A DNA stretch of 64,000 nucleotides from Prochlorococcus sp. AG-347-K18 (GTDB taxonomy: Bacteria > Cyanobacteriota > Cyanobacteriia > PCC-6307 > Cyanobiaceae), in NCBI GenBank assembly GCA_003281365.1, contig QCCF01000008.1:1-64000 (forward strand), read 5' to 3'. Below are positions 31,802 to 40,676 of this stretch, one piece after another. Every line of letters begins with the position of its first letter. Positions within the stretch are counted from its first letter, which is position 1. The translations under genes and the position numbers were made by a program. The notes beneath the pieces were generated by a model that saw only the letters and a list, made by a program, of their open reading frames with translations, had not been told where the DNA came from and did not search any database.

Positions 31802-32582
31802 ATAATCTCTCTAAATTCCATAGTCCATTATCTTTTTTTACTTCTACTTGAATGTCATATAATCTATTTAGATTTTCACTATTTATAACCATATTTTGAT
31901 GTCCATCGGCGATAATCTTTCCATCTTTTAGCATTAATACACGGTCATAAATTTCTGTAATCATTGAAATATCATGAGTAACGCATAAAATCTTGGTATT
32001 TAATTTTGATAATTCATTAATCTTATCAATTAAAAAAAACTTTGATTTATAATCTAAATTTGCAATTGGTTCATCTAGTATTAAGACATCTGGTTTTTTT
32101 ATTAAGGCTCTAGCAATTAGTGAAATTTGTTTTTCGCCATCGGATAAATAATGAAATTTTTTTTTAGATAAATCATATATATTCATTTTCTTCATAATTT
32201 TTTCCACCATATAAAAATCTCTTTCGGATTTATCTTGTACGTAACAATATCTTCCATATAGTCCACTTAAAATTAAATCATAGATTTTTAGATTTGGATT
32301 TATTCTATTTTTTATTTCATTATTTACGGTACTTATTCTTTTTCTTAGTTCCCATAAATTGATAAGTTCATTTTCAAATATCTTAAGTTTCGATTCATTA
32401 GATATTACTGGATATATGTTTCTATTGATTATTTCTATTAAGGATGATTTACCTGAACCATTTGGTCCAATTAATATTACATTTTCTGAATACCCTATCT
32501 TTAAATTTAAATTTTTAATTACTCTAAAGCCATTTTTAAAACAATTTATATTATTTGCCTCAAACCAAAAATTTTTAACCAC
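31794..32582 (-). CDS. ABC transporter ATP-binding protein (GTG start)
   Basis: LIGPNGSGKSSLIEII Walker A, YLSDGEKQISLIARALIKKPDVLILDEPIANLD. Confidence 0.88.
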   Translation of the reverse strand: MVKNFWFEANNINCFKNGFRVIKNLNLKIGYSENVILIGPNGSGKSSLIEIINRNIYPVISNESKLKIFENELINLWELRKRISTVNNEIKNRINPNLKIYDLILSGLYGRYCYVQDKSERDFYMVEKIMKKMNIYDLSKKKFHYLSDGEKQISLIARALIKKPDVLILDEPIANLDYKSKFFLIDKINELSKLNTKILCVTHDISMITEIYDRVLMLKDGKIIADGHQNMVINSENLNRLYDIQVEVKKDNGLWNLERLSK

Positions 32583-32682
32583 TAAACTTATTGCTCCAAA
32601 ATATAATCAGTTGAAATGAACTTAAAATAAAAATTAAAAGATAAAGCCAATTTAACCACGAAGGTCTATTTACTTTATTCAT
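32575..32682 (-). CDS. 35-aa single-TM peptide, overlapping ABC ATPase start
   Basis: Read directly: MNKVNRPSWLNWLYLLIFILSSFQLIIFWSNKFSG*; start 3 nt after Rieske stop, stop overlaps ABC gene by 8 bp. Confidence 0.5.
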   Translation of the reverse strand: MNKVNRPSWLNWLYLLIFILSSFQLIIFWSNKFSG

Positions 32683-32685
32683 AAA

Positions 32686-34008
32686 TTATATTATCAACAT
32701 AAAAAATATAAGCGGAGCAGCAAATCGAACAATTGTTTTTCGTATGATATCTAAATTATTTATTATTTCTAACTTCTTAATCTCAGGAGGATATTTCAAT
32801 ATAACCTTGTCATATACATCAATATTTTTGGTATTAATAGTATTTCTCCATGGATTATCTTTATTTTCAGAATTTTTGTACCATTTCCAAAAATAATTTA
32901 TTATTCTATCTTCTCCCAATAATTTTATTTCATCCTTACTTATGAATCCCATATTGTGATTATATGTTTGTGTTTTTAAAATCATATAATCCTCATCGAA
33001 TATCTTATAAAAAATTTTTCTTTGATTTTCTTTAAATAATAAGAGGTTGTTAAGTAATTTATTTTGCAAAAATTTCCTATAGTGCCTAACTATTACTCTT
33101 GCTTTATTATTTCCTAGAGGAATATGGTCTAAAACTTGCAAATATCTTGATAAGGAAGGATCTTCTTTGTAAATTAATATCCTTCCTGGTGGTATGTATT
33201 TTATTCGTATAAATTCTTTTGAAGGGTCATTTTTATAATAATAAATACTTTCAATGTATTTGGGATTAATATTAATTTTCTGATTAAAACTAACTAGTAC
33301 ATTTTTATTGACATCCTTATCAGGTATTGTATCGCCATGAACCCAAAAGATATGAAGGATATCCAAGTGATTTTCAATAATCCTTGACCAATCACATTTG
33401 AAATCAACTAATACCTCTTCAAAGACATATTCCTTATGTGAAAACCCATTTTCATATAATTCGTAGTTACTTATAGGTATATCTTCACTTATATTATTTA
33501 AATCAGTCTCAGATTCTTTAGAAAAATGTACAAAAATATATCCATTTATTTCTGATGTTTTATATTGAGATAAATGAATTTTTTTTGCATAGTTATCGTA
33601 ATTATTATCAACTATATGGCTACATGTTATTCTATCGAGATTTTGGCAACTTCCCCCAGATGAGAACTTGGCACCATGATATGGACAGGTTAATACTCCA
33701 TCTTCTAATGTTCCTCCAAAAAAGGAGGCACCTCTGTGAGGACAAATATTCTTAATGCATCTAACATTCTCATTCTCATCTCTATATAGGACAAGAGGCT
33801 CATCATAGAGTGAAAAATAATAAAGCTTATCTTTTTTTACTTCTTTTGAGGGACAAATTGCATACCAACCAAATAAACCTATTTTTAATTCTTTTTGATT
33901 TTCTCTAATATCAAACGAGTCAATTTTTACTACCGTTCCATTTTTAAAGGGCTTTAGAACGGTATTAAAGTCTTTTGATTTAAAAAAATTAATTTGTCTG
34001 TTTTCCAT
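32686..34008 (-). CDS. Rieske [2Fe-2S] oxygenase, pheophorbide a oxygenase/PaO-like
   Basis: CIKNICPHRGASFFGGTLEDGVLTCPYHGAKF Rieske motif; ENHLDILHIFWVH non-heme Fe motif; C-terminal TM. Confidence 0.85.
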   Translation of the reverse strand: MENRQINFFKSKDFNTVLKPFKNGTVVKIDSFDIRENQKELKIGLFGWYAICPSKEVKKDKLYYFSLYDEPLVLYRDENENVRCIKNICPHRGASFFGGTLEDGVLTCPYHGAKFSSGGSCQNLDRITCSHIVDNNYDNYAKKIHLSQYKTSEINGYIFVHFSKESETDLNNISEDIPISNYELYENGFSHKEYVFEEVLVDFKCDWSRIIENHLDILHIFWVHGDTIPDKDVNKNVLVSFNQKININPKYIESIYYYKNDPSKEFIRIKYIPPGRILIYKEDPSLSRYLQVLDHIPLGNNKARVIVRHYRKFLQNKLLNNLLLFKENQRKIFYKIFDEDYMILKTQTYNHNMGFISKDEIKLLGEDRIINYFWKWYKNSENKDNPWRNTINTKNIDVYDKVILKYPPEIKKLEIINNLDIIRKTIVRFAAPLIFFMLII

Positions 34009-34151
34009 AAATTAATTTCTTTTTTTAATTGACTGTTTATCTTTCGGAACTATAACCCAAGTAAATAATCAATTTCTTATAAAAAGAAAATTCTCTATTA
34101 TTTGTAGCAATAATTATGTAGTTCTTGAAAAATATTGAGCCCTTGTCGTAT

Positions 34152-34361
34152 TTATGTATCTTTATTTAATGTTTTTTGTATCTTTTGTGATTCCTTCAAA
34201 TTTTTTATGTAATCAATAGCATCATCAATATTTGAATGAAAATTACACTGACCCAAATAACAACCTATAAATCTTAAGAATTTTCTCTTGCCACCACTCA
34301 TTTCGTATCTATGTATTGTTCCGCCATCTACAGGAGCATAAATAAGTTCTGGTAATGCCAT
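34152..34361 (-). CDS. hypothetical protein
   Basis: 69-aa ORF MALPELIYAPVDGGTIHRYEM..., isolated in intergenic space. Confidence 0.5.
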   Translation of the reverse strand: MALPELIYAPVDGGTIHRYEMSGGKRKFLRFIGCYLGQCNFHSNIDDAIDYIKNLKESQKIQKTLNKDT

Positions 34362-34701
34362 ATTAATTTTGTATTTAATACTTTAATAAACAGTAATTCA
34401 TGTTCAAATACATTTCCATAGCTGAATCAATATATTTAATAATTAATTATTCATTTTTGTAAAATTATTTATTGAATACCTAAAATATTATTTTTATAAA
34501 TTAATTATTAATATTGTTTATAATTATTTATGCTTTTTTAACCAGAAAATAATTCAAACTATAAAAAACTCATTTAGAGGGTTTTTATCTTCCAAAAAAT
34601 GAAACAATTTTTATGATTAAGAAATTTTTCTTTCTATTTTTAAAAACTTAGAAAAGTAGTTATATTCTAAACTATATTAAATTTGAAATTCATGAAATAT
34701 C

Positions 34702-35043
34702 ATGCTCAAAAGATTTTTTACTATATGCATTTTAATTTTGCTTCTTTTTTTTAGTAGTCCAGTTTATTCATTAGATAATTCCTCTAAAACTATCGAAAAC
34801 TACACTAAAAAGATATCGAACAAGTTTACAAGAACTTACTGCAACACTACAAAATTTGGGATTTCTTATGAAGGAGCCTTGGCATTTGCTATTGGAGAGA
34901 CTAATAAGGAATTTAAAACCAATAAACTCAATAAGTTAATAGATTATTCTCTATTAAAAAACTCAATAGTTAATGATTTAGAAAATAATTGCCAGGTTTA
35001 TGATTTTAATATTAGTAGTTTAGAAACCTTAAAATTTAATTAG
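34702..35043 (+). CDS. hypothetical exported protein
   Basis: 113 aa with signal peptide (ICILILLLFFSSPVYS). Confidence 0.65.
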   Translation: MLKRFFTICILILLLFFSSPVYSLDNSSKTIENYTKKISNKFTRTYCNTTKFGISYEGALAFAIGETNKEFKTNKLNKLIDYSLLKNSIVNDLENNCQVYDFNISSLETLKFN

Positions 35044-35065
35044 AAAAACATAAATTGTTATAGTC

Positions 35066-35248
35066 TTATTTTTTACCTATCCAATCATTGGGTTTTTCCA
35101 TCATCCATTCGAAAACTCCTTTTGCATCAAGGTTCTTAGATGCATAAATAAACAAAATTGGAAAAATTAAAATTACTGTTCCAATAACTGTTAACTCTAT
35201 TTTATTGATTCCCATCTCATTTATGGTTAAAGCAAAATAATTAATCAT
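35066..35248 (-). CDS. small single-TM hypothetical protein
   Basis: 60 aa; GTVILIFPILFIYAS TM then FEWMMEKPNDWIGKK. Confidence 0.5.
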   Translation of the reverse strand: MINYFALTINEMGINKIELTVIGTVILIFPILFIYASKNLDAKGVFEWMMEKPNDWIGKK

Positions 35249-35421
35249 TATGTCTATTGAATTAAAATTTATTTCTAGGTAATTTACAAAAGATTTTTAA
35301 TCCTTTCACTATATTTATAAAAAAACTTAATTGTTTATAGTGAAGGATATTTGTATAAAGTACCTATTTTATTGATCCATATTTTTTAATAATTTAAATA
35401 ATATACTGTTGTCTGTTGGCT

Positions 35422-35565
35422 ATGAATCATGAAATTATTATTTTCGCCCCAATTTTTGGGTTATTTATTGGATTTATAGTTTTTACAATTTTAAAGAAAA
35501 GAAAGCGAACAGCTAAAAACATTTATAAATTAATAGATGATCTAGAAAAAAAATACATATACTAA
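35422..35565 (+). CDS. small single-TM hypothetical protein (47 aa)
   Basis: Read directly: MNHEIIIFAPIFGLFIGFIVFTILKKRKRTAKNIYKLIDDLEKKYIY*. Confidence 0.45.
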   Translation: MNHEIIIFAPIFGLFIGFIVFTILKKRKRTAKNIYKLIDDLEKKYIY

Positions 35566-35587
35566 TGTATTTTGTAAGGAAAAAAGA

Positions 35588-35884
35588 TTAATCAAATTCT
35601 ATACCGACTTCTTCTTTTAAATCCCTCTCTAAATCTGGAAGATGTGGTTCAACCCAATGATCTTTGTTATCAATACCAGCTGCATTTACATAATTCATTA
35701 TGTGTTGATCAACTTGTTTGTAAAGATCATGCAAATTTAAATCCATACGTATATCATGTGCAATTTCAGAGACTTGTTGTTCTGTTAGACAATGATCTGG
35801 ATGAAGTAAGTCACAACATGGAATTCTCTTTTCAATCAATTCATTTAGATTGATTTTTATTTCATAATCTTGATGGACAGTCAT
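35588..35884 (-). CDS. hypothetical protein, acidic/His-rich
   Basis: 98-aa ORF MTVHQDYEIKINLNELIEKRIPCCDLLHPDHC... Confidence 0.6.
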   Translation of the reverse strand: MTVHQDYEIKINLNELIEKRIPCCDLLHPDHCLTEQQVSEIAHDIRMDLNLHDLYKQVDQHIMNYVNAAGIDNKDHWVEPHLPDLERDLKEEVGIEFD

Positions 35885-35976
35885 TCGTTTTTATATCTTT
35901 ACTTCATTCTAATTATGTTTGAGGTTTTGTATATCTTTAGTCAAGAAACAAAGTTCTTAAATACCTATGCATTAAT

Positions 35977-36132
35977 CTAAATAAATAGATCTTCCAAATC
36001 TTTATACAAATCATCGTTTTCTTTTTGGTGTTCTACTGGATTATGGTGATCTAGTGAAAATTCTTTTTTTGAGCTGTAAAAAAAATATCCAAGGGCTCCT
36101 AAAATTATGGTGGTTGGTAAAATCATCAGCAT
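35977..36132 (-). CDS. small membrane protein (51 aa), divergent from RHH-like regulator
   Basis: Read on minus strand: MLMILPTTIILGALGYFFYSSKKEFSLDHHNPVEHQKENDDLYKDLEDLFI*. Confidence 0.5.
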   Translation of the reverse strand: MLMILPTTIILGALGYFFYSSKKEFSLDHHNPVEHQKENDDLYKDLEDLFI

Positions 36133-36153
36133 TTAATTGACTTATAATGAATA

Positions 36154-36188
36154 TAGTGCAACACTTATTATAGTCAAGTGCTACACTT
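36154..36188. promoter_or_regulatory. paired palindromic operator-like sites in divergent promoter region
   Basis: AGTG-CAA-CACTT and AAGTG-CTA-CACTT, starts 22 bp apart. Confidence 0.5.
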
Positions 36189-36202
36189 TAATTATTTTTT
36201 AA

Positions 36203-36601
36203 ATGCCTACCAAGAAAAAAAGAGTTGGGTTTATTCCTCGAGAAGATGTTATGAGAATAATTGATAAATTGAGCATGGAGAACAATTTAAGTAATTCTAA
36301 AATAATAAGTATTTTGGTAGAGGAAGCACTTTCTACAAGAGGTATTTTTAATATAAGAAATGGTAAAGTAATTCAATCATATCAAAAGGAAAATTGTCAT
36401 TTACAAAATTTATCTTTCAATTCAGCTATTTTCAAAGATAATACAAAACTCTCAATTGATACTAAATCAGAAAATCATTTTAGTCCTAGTAATTCAACCC
36501 ATTTAAATGAAGCAAATCAGGAGGCTTTTGACATGCAAACTTATAAAATGTTTTTATCATTCCTTAAATTTCAGGAAATGATGGATAAATATAGTACTTA
36601 A
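36203..36601 (+). CDS. putative ribbon-helix-helix-like DNA-binding protein
   Basis: KKRVGFIPREDVMRIIDKLSMENNLSNSKIISILVEEALSTRGI N-terminus resembles RHH fold. Confidence 0.55.
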   Translation: MPTKKKRVGFIPREDVMRIIDKLSMENNLSNSKIISILVEEALSTRGIFNIRNGKVIQSYQKENCHLQNLSFNSAIFKDNTKLSIDTKSENHFSPSNSTHLNEANQEAFDMQTYKMFLSFLKFQEMMDKYST

Positions 36602-36728
36602 AAGTGTTGCTAAGTGCTGTACTGTGCGTTATATTAAATTTGTATTTCTGGGAGAATTGCATATTAGAAATTATTTTTCAACATTTCAAAAGTCAAAATT
36701 CAATTTATCCATAAAATAATTAATTCCT

Positions 36729-37043
36729 ATGAATTCATCTTTACCAGTTTTATCTGTAAATCTTCTCCCTCCAGACAAATTATATTGTAATTTTAGCTAT
36801 TGGAGTTCTTTATTCTCTCAGGATATGCAAATTTTATGGGATAGAGCTCATGGTTTACCTTTAGAAAAACTGCCAAAAGGAGTCTCTGATATGATTTTCC
36901 CGTATTTATTGCTTGCACTTTCAGACTATAAGACTTCACAAATAAATAAAATGAATGGAATAGGATTAGACAATCTACTAAGCCTTTGGTTTGATAAGTA
37001 CTTATTAAATAAAAATGGTTACTTCGAGCTAATTAAAAAATAA
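36729..37043 (+). CDS. hypothetical protein
   Basis: 104-aa ORF, LPPDKLYCNFSYWSSLFSQDMQILWDRAHG. Confidence 0.55.
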   Translation: MNSSLPVLSVNLLPPDKLYCNFSYWSSLFSQDMQILWDRAHGLPLEKLPKGVSDMIFPYLLLALSDYKTSQINKMNGIGLDNLLSLWFDKYLLNKNGYFELIKK

Positions 37044-37442
37044 TTTTTTCAACTAGCTTTTATAATATAAAATTTGATATTAATCAAAAATTTATTGCTC
37101 CCAAAAACTTTTTAAGTGATTATTTTTGTATTTGCACATATATAGTCTTGCTATAAATATAAAAGTAAGTTTATGATTTCTTTAAATTTCTAATAAGTTA
37201 ATATATTTAATTTATTTTTAATAATAATCTTCATTAGACATATAAGATTAATAAAAGCAAGATAAATGAAATTCAATTCAAAAACCCTCAGCTTGATATT
37301 TAATCTATTATTTTGCTTGTTTATATTTATTATTTAAATTTTTAGTCTTAACACATTAATTTTCTAAAATTTCAAAAATTAATATTCAGACTTGGTTGAC
37401 TTTTATTGTTAATACGAAGATAATGACTAAAAAATTTTAATT

Positions 37443-37616
37443 GTGATTCCTCTTACAGATACTTTTGATGATTTTGTTGATGATCTTATTTCATCCGATG
37501 TTAATTTGTTGAAGGGGGAACTTGATTTTCTGCTTATGCAACATTTGTTTAATTCTTTAGATTTGCAGCTTATAAATAAAACTGAAATTGAAGATAACGA
37601 ATCATTAGCAGCTTAA
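37443..37616 (+). CDS. small acidic hypothetical protein (GTG start)
   Basis: Read directly: (V/M)IPLTDTFDDFVDDLISSDVNLLKGELDFLLMQHLFNSLDLQLINKTEIEDNESLAA*. Confidence 0.45.
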   Translation: MIPLTDTFDDFVDDLISSDVNLLKGELDFLLMQHLFNSLDLQLINKTEIEDNESLAA

Positions 37617-37622
37617 TTTTTT

Positions 37623-37733
37623 ATGAAATTTTTATATGAAAAGTTTTGGGTTCCAGTTTTTGGTTATTTACTATCAAAATTTGTTTTTTTAATTGAAGGT
37701 AAAAAGCAATATTCTAAAAATAAAAAAAAATAA
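37623..37733 (+). CDS. very small hypothetical protein (36 aa)
   Basis: MKFLYEKFWVPVFGYLLSKFVFLIEGKKQYSKNKKK*; directly follows previous small ORF. Confidence 0.3.
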   Translation: MKFLYEKFWVPVFGYLLSKFVFLIEGKKQYSKNKKK

Positions 37734-37875
37734 ATTAATAACTTTTAGGCTTTATAAAGTATCTATATATACATAATTGAATTCAATATATTTTGATAAC
37801 AACAAAAGATATACTTCTAAATTACGTAAGGATGCATGTTTAATGTATTAAATAATTGCTTTTTAGCAAATTAAA

Positions 37876-38055
37876 ATGAACCAAAATAATAATTTAAAGC
37901 CATATACAGTGCATTACCGCGATTTTCAAAATATAAGATTAGAAAATTGTTTTTATGCTTTTGACGCTTACGAGGCTAGAACATTAGCAATGGAATTTAA
38001 TAAGTATATAAATGAACATCCTAATAGCATAGACCTCATAAGATGCGAAAAATGA
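37876..38055 (+). CDS. small hypothetical protein (59 aa)
   Basis: MNQNNNLKPYTVHYRDFQNIRLENCFYAFDAYEARTLAMEFNKYINEHPNSIDLIRCEK*. Confidence 0.5.
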   Translation: MNQNNNLKPYTVHYRDFQNIRLENCFYAFDAYEARTLAMEFNKYINEHPNSIDLIRCEK

Positions 38056-38090
38056 ATAAGAGTTTCTAGTAATTTGAAATAATAATCTAC

Positions 38091-38801
38091 TTAAACACTT
38101 AAGAATTTATCAATAACTGCTTGACTCAACTCACTAGTATTCCCGCTGGCTACAATACCCCCGCGTTGCATTGCATAATATCTATTGGCTTGTCTTACAA
38201 AATGCAAGTGTTGTTCAACTAATAAAACGCCAATTCCTGTATCTCTAATTATCTGATTGATTGCATTTTCAATGTCTAATACTATATTCGGCTGAATACC
38301 CTCAGTTGGTTCATCAAGTAATAGAAGTTGAGGTTTCCCCAATAATGCTCTTGCAATAGCTAGTTGCTGTTGTTGTCCTCCGCTAAGATCTCCTCCTTTC
38401 CTTTGTAGGAATTCTTTTAGGATTGGGAAGAGATCATAAATAAATGGATCTATTTTCTTGTTCTTAGATAATCCGCCTGGCAGTGATTCCATTCCTAACA
38501 TAAGATTCTCTTCTACTGATAAATATGGAATAATTTCTCTACCTTGAGGTACGTAAGCCATTCCTTTCCTAGCTCTCTGATGAGGGGCTTTTCTATTAAT
38601 ATTTTCGCCTATCAAATAAATATCTCCTCTTTTTTGTTTTAATAATCCAATAAGCGATTTCAACAAAGTTGTTTTGCCAACTCCATTTCTACCAATTAAG
38701 CAAACCATTTCTCCTGATTTAACATTTAAATCTACATCTCTGAGAATATGACTTTCGCCATAATAAGTATTTAAAGATTTTATTTCCAGTAAATTTTTCA
38801 T
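38091..38801 (-). CDS. urtE: urea ABC transporter, ATP-binding protein UrtE
   Basis: IGRNGVGKTTLLKSLIG, GGQQQQLAIARALLGKPQLLLLDEPTEGIQP; position in urt operon. Confidence 0.93.
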   Translation of the reverse strand: MKNLLEIKSLNTYYGESHILRDVDLNVKSGEMVCLIGRNGVGKTTLLKSLIGLLKQKRGDIYLIGENINRKAPHQRARKGMAYVPQGREIIPYLSVEENLMLGMESLPGGLSKNKKIDPFIYDLFPILKEFLQRKGGDLSGGQQQQLAIARALLGKPQLLLLDEPTEGIQPNIVLDIENAINQIIRDTGIGVLLVEQHLHFVRQANRYYAMQRGGIVASGNTSELSQAVIDKFLSV

Positions 38802-38803
38802 AA

Positions 38804-39553
38804 CTAGTCCTCAGGCCTACCTAAATAAACATCAATAACTTTTTTGTCTTTTTGGATAGTTTCCATTGTTCCCTCACATAATACTGTGCCCTGATTTAAG
38901 ACTGAAACATTACTATCAAGTCTTCTAATAAATTCCATATCGTGGTCTATAACAACAACCGTATTTTCTCCTGATAGTGATTTTAATAAATCAGCAGTAA
39001 GATCTGTCTCTTCATCAGTTAAGCCAGCAACAGGTTCATCTACTAGCATTAAATCTGGTTTCTGCCCTACTAACATGGCTATTTCAAGCCATTGTTTTTG
39101 TCCATGAGACAAAGAACCTGCTTTTGAATATACTTTTTGAGATAAATTGACAATTTTCATAAGTCTTTCAATCTCATTAAGCTGCTCATCTTTAATGCTT
39201 TTATTTATAAGGTTTAAGGGACTTTTAGGAGTTGTCACCGATATTTCAAGATTTTCTTTAACGGTTAGATTTTCAAAGATTCTTGGACTTTGAAACTTTC
39301 TTCCCACTCCGAGTCGAGCAATCTTATGCTCCCTTCGACCTATTAAAGATTTTCCTTTAAATATTACATCACCTTTCGTCGGTTTAACTTTCCCGGTTAT
39401 TACATCAAGAAACGTTGTTTTGCCAGCTCCATTAGGTCCTATTACAGCTCTTAGTTCTCCCTTTTTTAAATTTAAATTAAGCTTGTTAAGAGCTAGAAAC
39501 CCCTCAAAACTAACAGTAATTTCAATTAACTTTAGAAGATCTTTATTATTCAT
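38804..39553 (-). CDS. urtD: urea ABC transporter, ATP-binding protein UrtD
   Basis: IGPNGAGKTTFLDVITGKVKPTKG, LSHGQKQWLEIAMLVGQKPDLMLVDEPVAGLTDEE; likely start MNNKDLLKL at 39553. Confidence 0.93.
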   Translation of the reverse strand: MNNKDLLKLIEITVSFEGFLALNKLNLNLKKGELRAVIGPNGAGKTTFLDVITGKVKPTKGDVIFKGKSLIGRREHKIARLGVGRKFQSPRIFENLTVKENLEISVTTPKSPLNLINKSIKDEQLNEIERLMKIVNLSQKVYSKAGSLSHGQKQWLEIAMLVGQKPDLMLVDEPVAGLTDEETDLTADLLKSLSGENTVVVIDHDMEFIRRLDSNVSVLNQGTVLCEGTMETIQKDKKVIDVYLGRPED

Positions 39554-40676
39554 TATTTCCCTCCTTATTATTAACTTCCAAGCTTGGATAGGTTTCAATC
39601 TTCCTTTTCAAACCAAATTTTTGAAGAAAATTTCTAGGACCATCTCCCTGAATCCATCCTAAAACTCCTTCTGGCAGAGCTGTTACAACTAAGATAAATA
39701 ACCCTCCTTGAATAAACATCCAACTAGCAGGTAAAGCTTCACTTACTAGACTTTTTGCGTAGTTGATGAAAACTGCTCCAAGTATTGCTCCTAATAAAGT
39801 TCCTCTACCTCCAACAGCAACCCATATAACCATTTCTATAGAAAAAGGAACTGTCATGAATTGAGGTGATACTATTCCAGACTGAACAGTATATAAAGCT
39901 CCCGAAATCCCAGCGAGACCTCCAGCAATAGAAAATATTATCGTCTTAAATATAACTGGGTTGTATCCTGTAAACCTAACTCTTGGTTCATCATCTCGAA
40001 TTCCTATAAGAATATTTCCAAATCTTCCTTTAACTACCCACTTTGCAAAAAACCATGCTGCTATTACTAGTATGGCGGTTATCCAAAAAAATATTCTTTG
40101 CATGGACTCAGAACCTACCATCTGACCAAATAGTTGTGTTACATCTGTTTTTAATCCATTCGTTCCATTTATTAGTTTTTGTTGTCCATTAAAGAAGTTA
40201 AAGAATACAAGAAGAGAAGCTTGAGTAAGTATAGAAAAATAAACCCCTTTGATTCTATTCCTGAAAACAAGAAAACCAATTAAACCTGCAACCAATGCTG
40301 GAATTATCCAGATAGCAAAGAATGCGAAAACTGGCGATCTAAAAGGTTCCCAGAAAAAAGGCAATTTTTCAACACCATATAAAGCAAAAAATTCAGGAAT
40401 ATTATTTGGAAATTCAGAGGAGCTGGTTATTTGCAAATACATTGCGGCACAATATCCACCTAGTGCAAAAAATATACCTTGTCCCAGACTTAGTAAACCT
40501 GTAAATCCCCAGATAAGATCAACACCAAGAGCAACTATGGATAAAGATAAGTATCTACCAAGCAGGTTTAGTCTGAATACAGGGAGTAGAGTTGGTGCTG
40601 CAATAATTAAGGCTATTAATATTATCCAAAATGATAATACTATTTTTTTATCAAATTTAATTTTACTTAAGGACAT
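39546..40676 (-). CDS. urtC: urea ABC transporter, permease UrtC
   Basis: Branched-chain aa/urea permease family; multiple TM; ALGVDLIWGFTGLLSLGQGIFFALGGY. Confidence 0.93.
   Translation of the reverse strand: MSLSKIKFDKKIVLSFWIILIALIIAAPTLLPVFRLNLLGRYLSLSIVALGVDLIWGFTGLLSLGQGIFFALGGYCAAMYLQITSSSEFPNNIPEFFALYGVEKLPFFWEPFRSPVFAFFAIWIIPALVAGLIGFLVFRNRIKGVYFSILTQASLLVFFNFFNGQQKLINGTNGLKTDVTQLFGQMVGSESMQRIFFWITAILVIAAWFFAKWVVKGRFGNILIGIRDDEPRVRFTGYNPVIFKTIIFSIAGGLAGISGALYTVQSGIVSPQFMTVPFSIEMVIWVAVGGRGTLLGAILGAVFINYAKSLVSEALPASWMFIQGGLFILVVTALPEGVLGWIQGDGPRNFLQKFGLKRKIETYPSLEVNNKEGNNE

Noticed and set aside
34376-38090. Possible prophage or transposon remnant in the small-ORF region
   Set aside because: No transposase, integrase, phage structural motif or flanking repeats recognised
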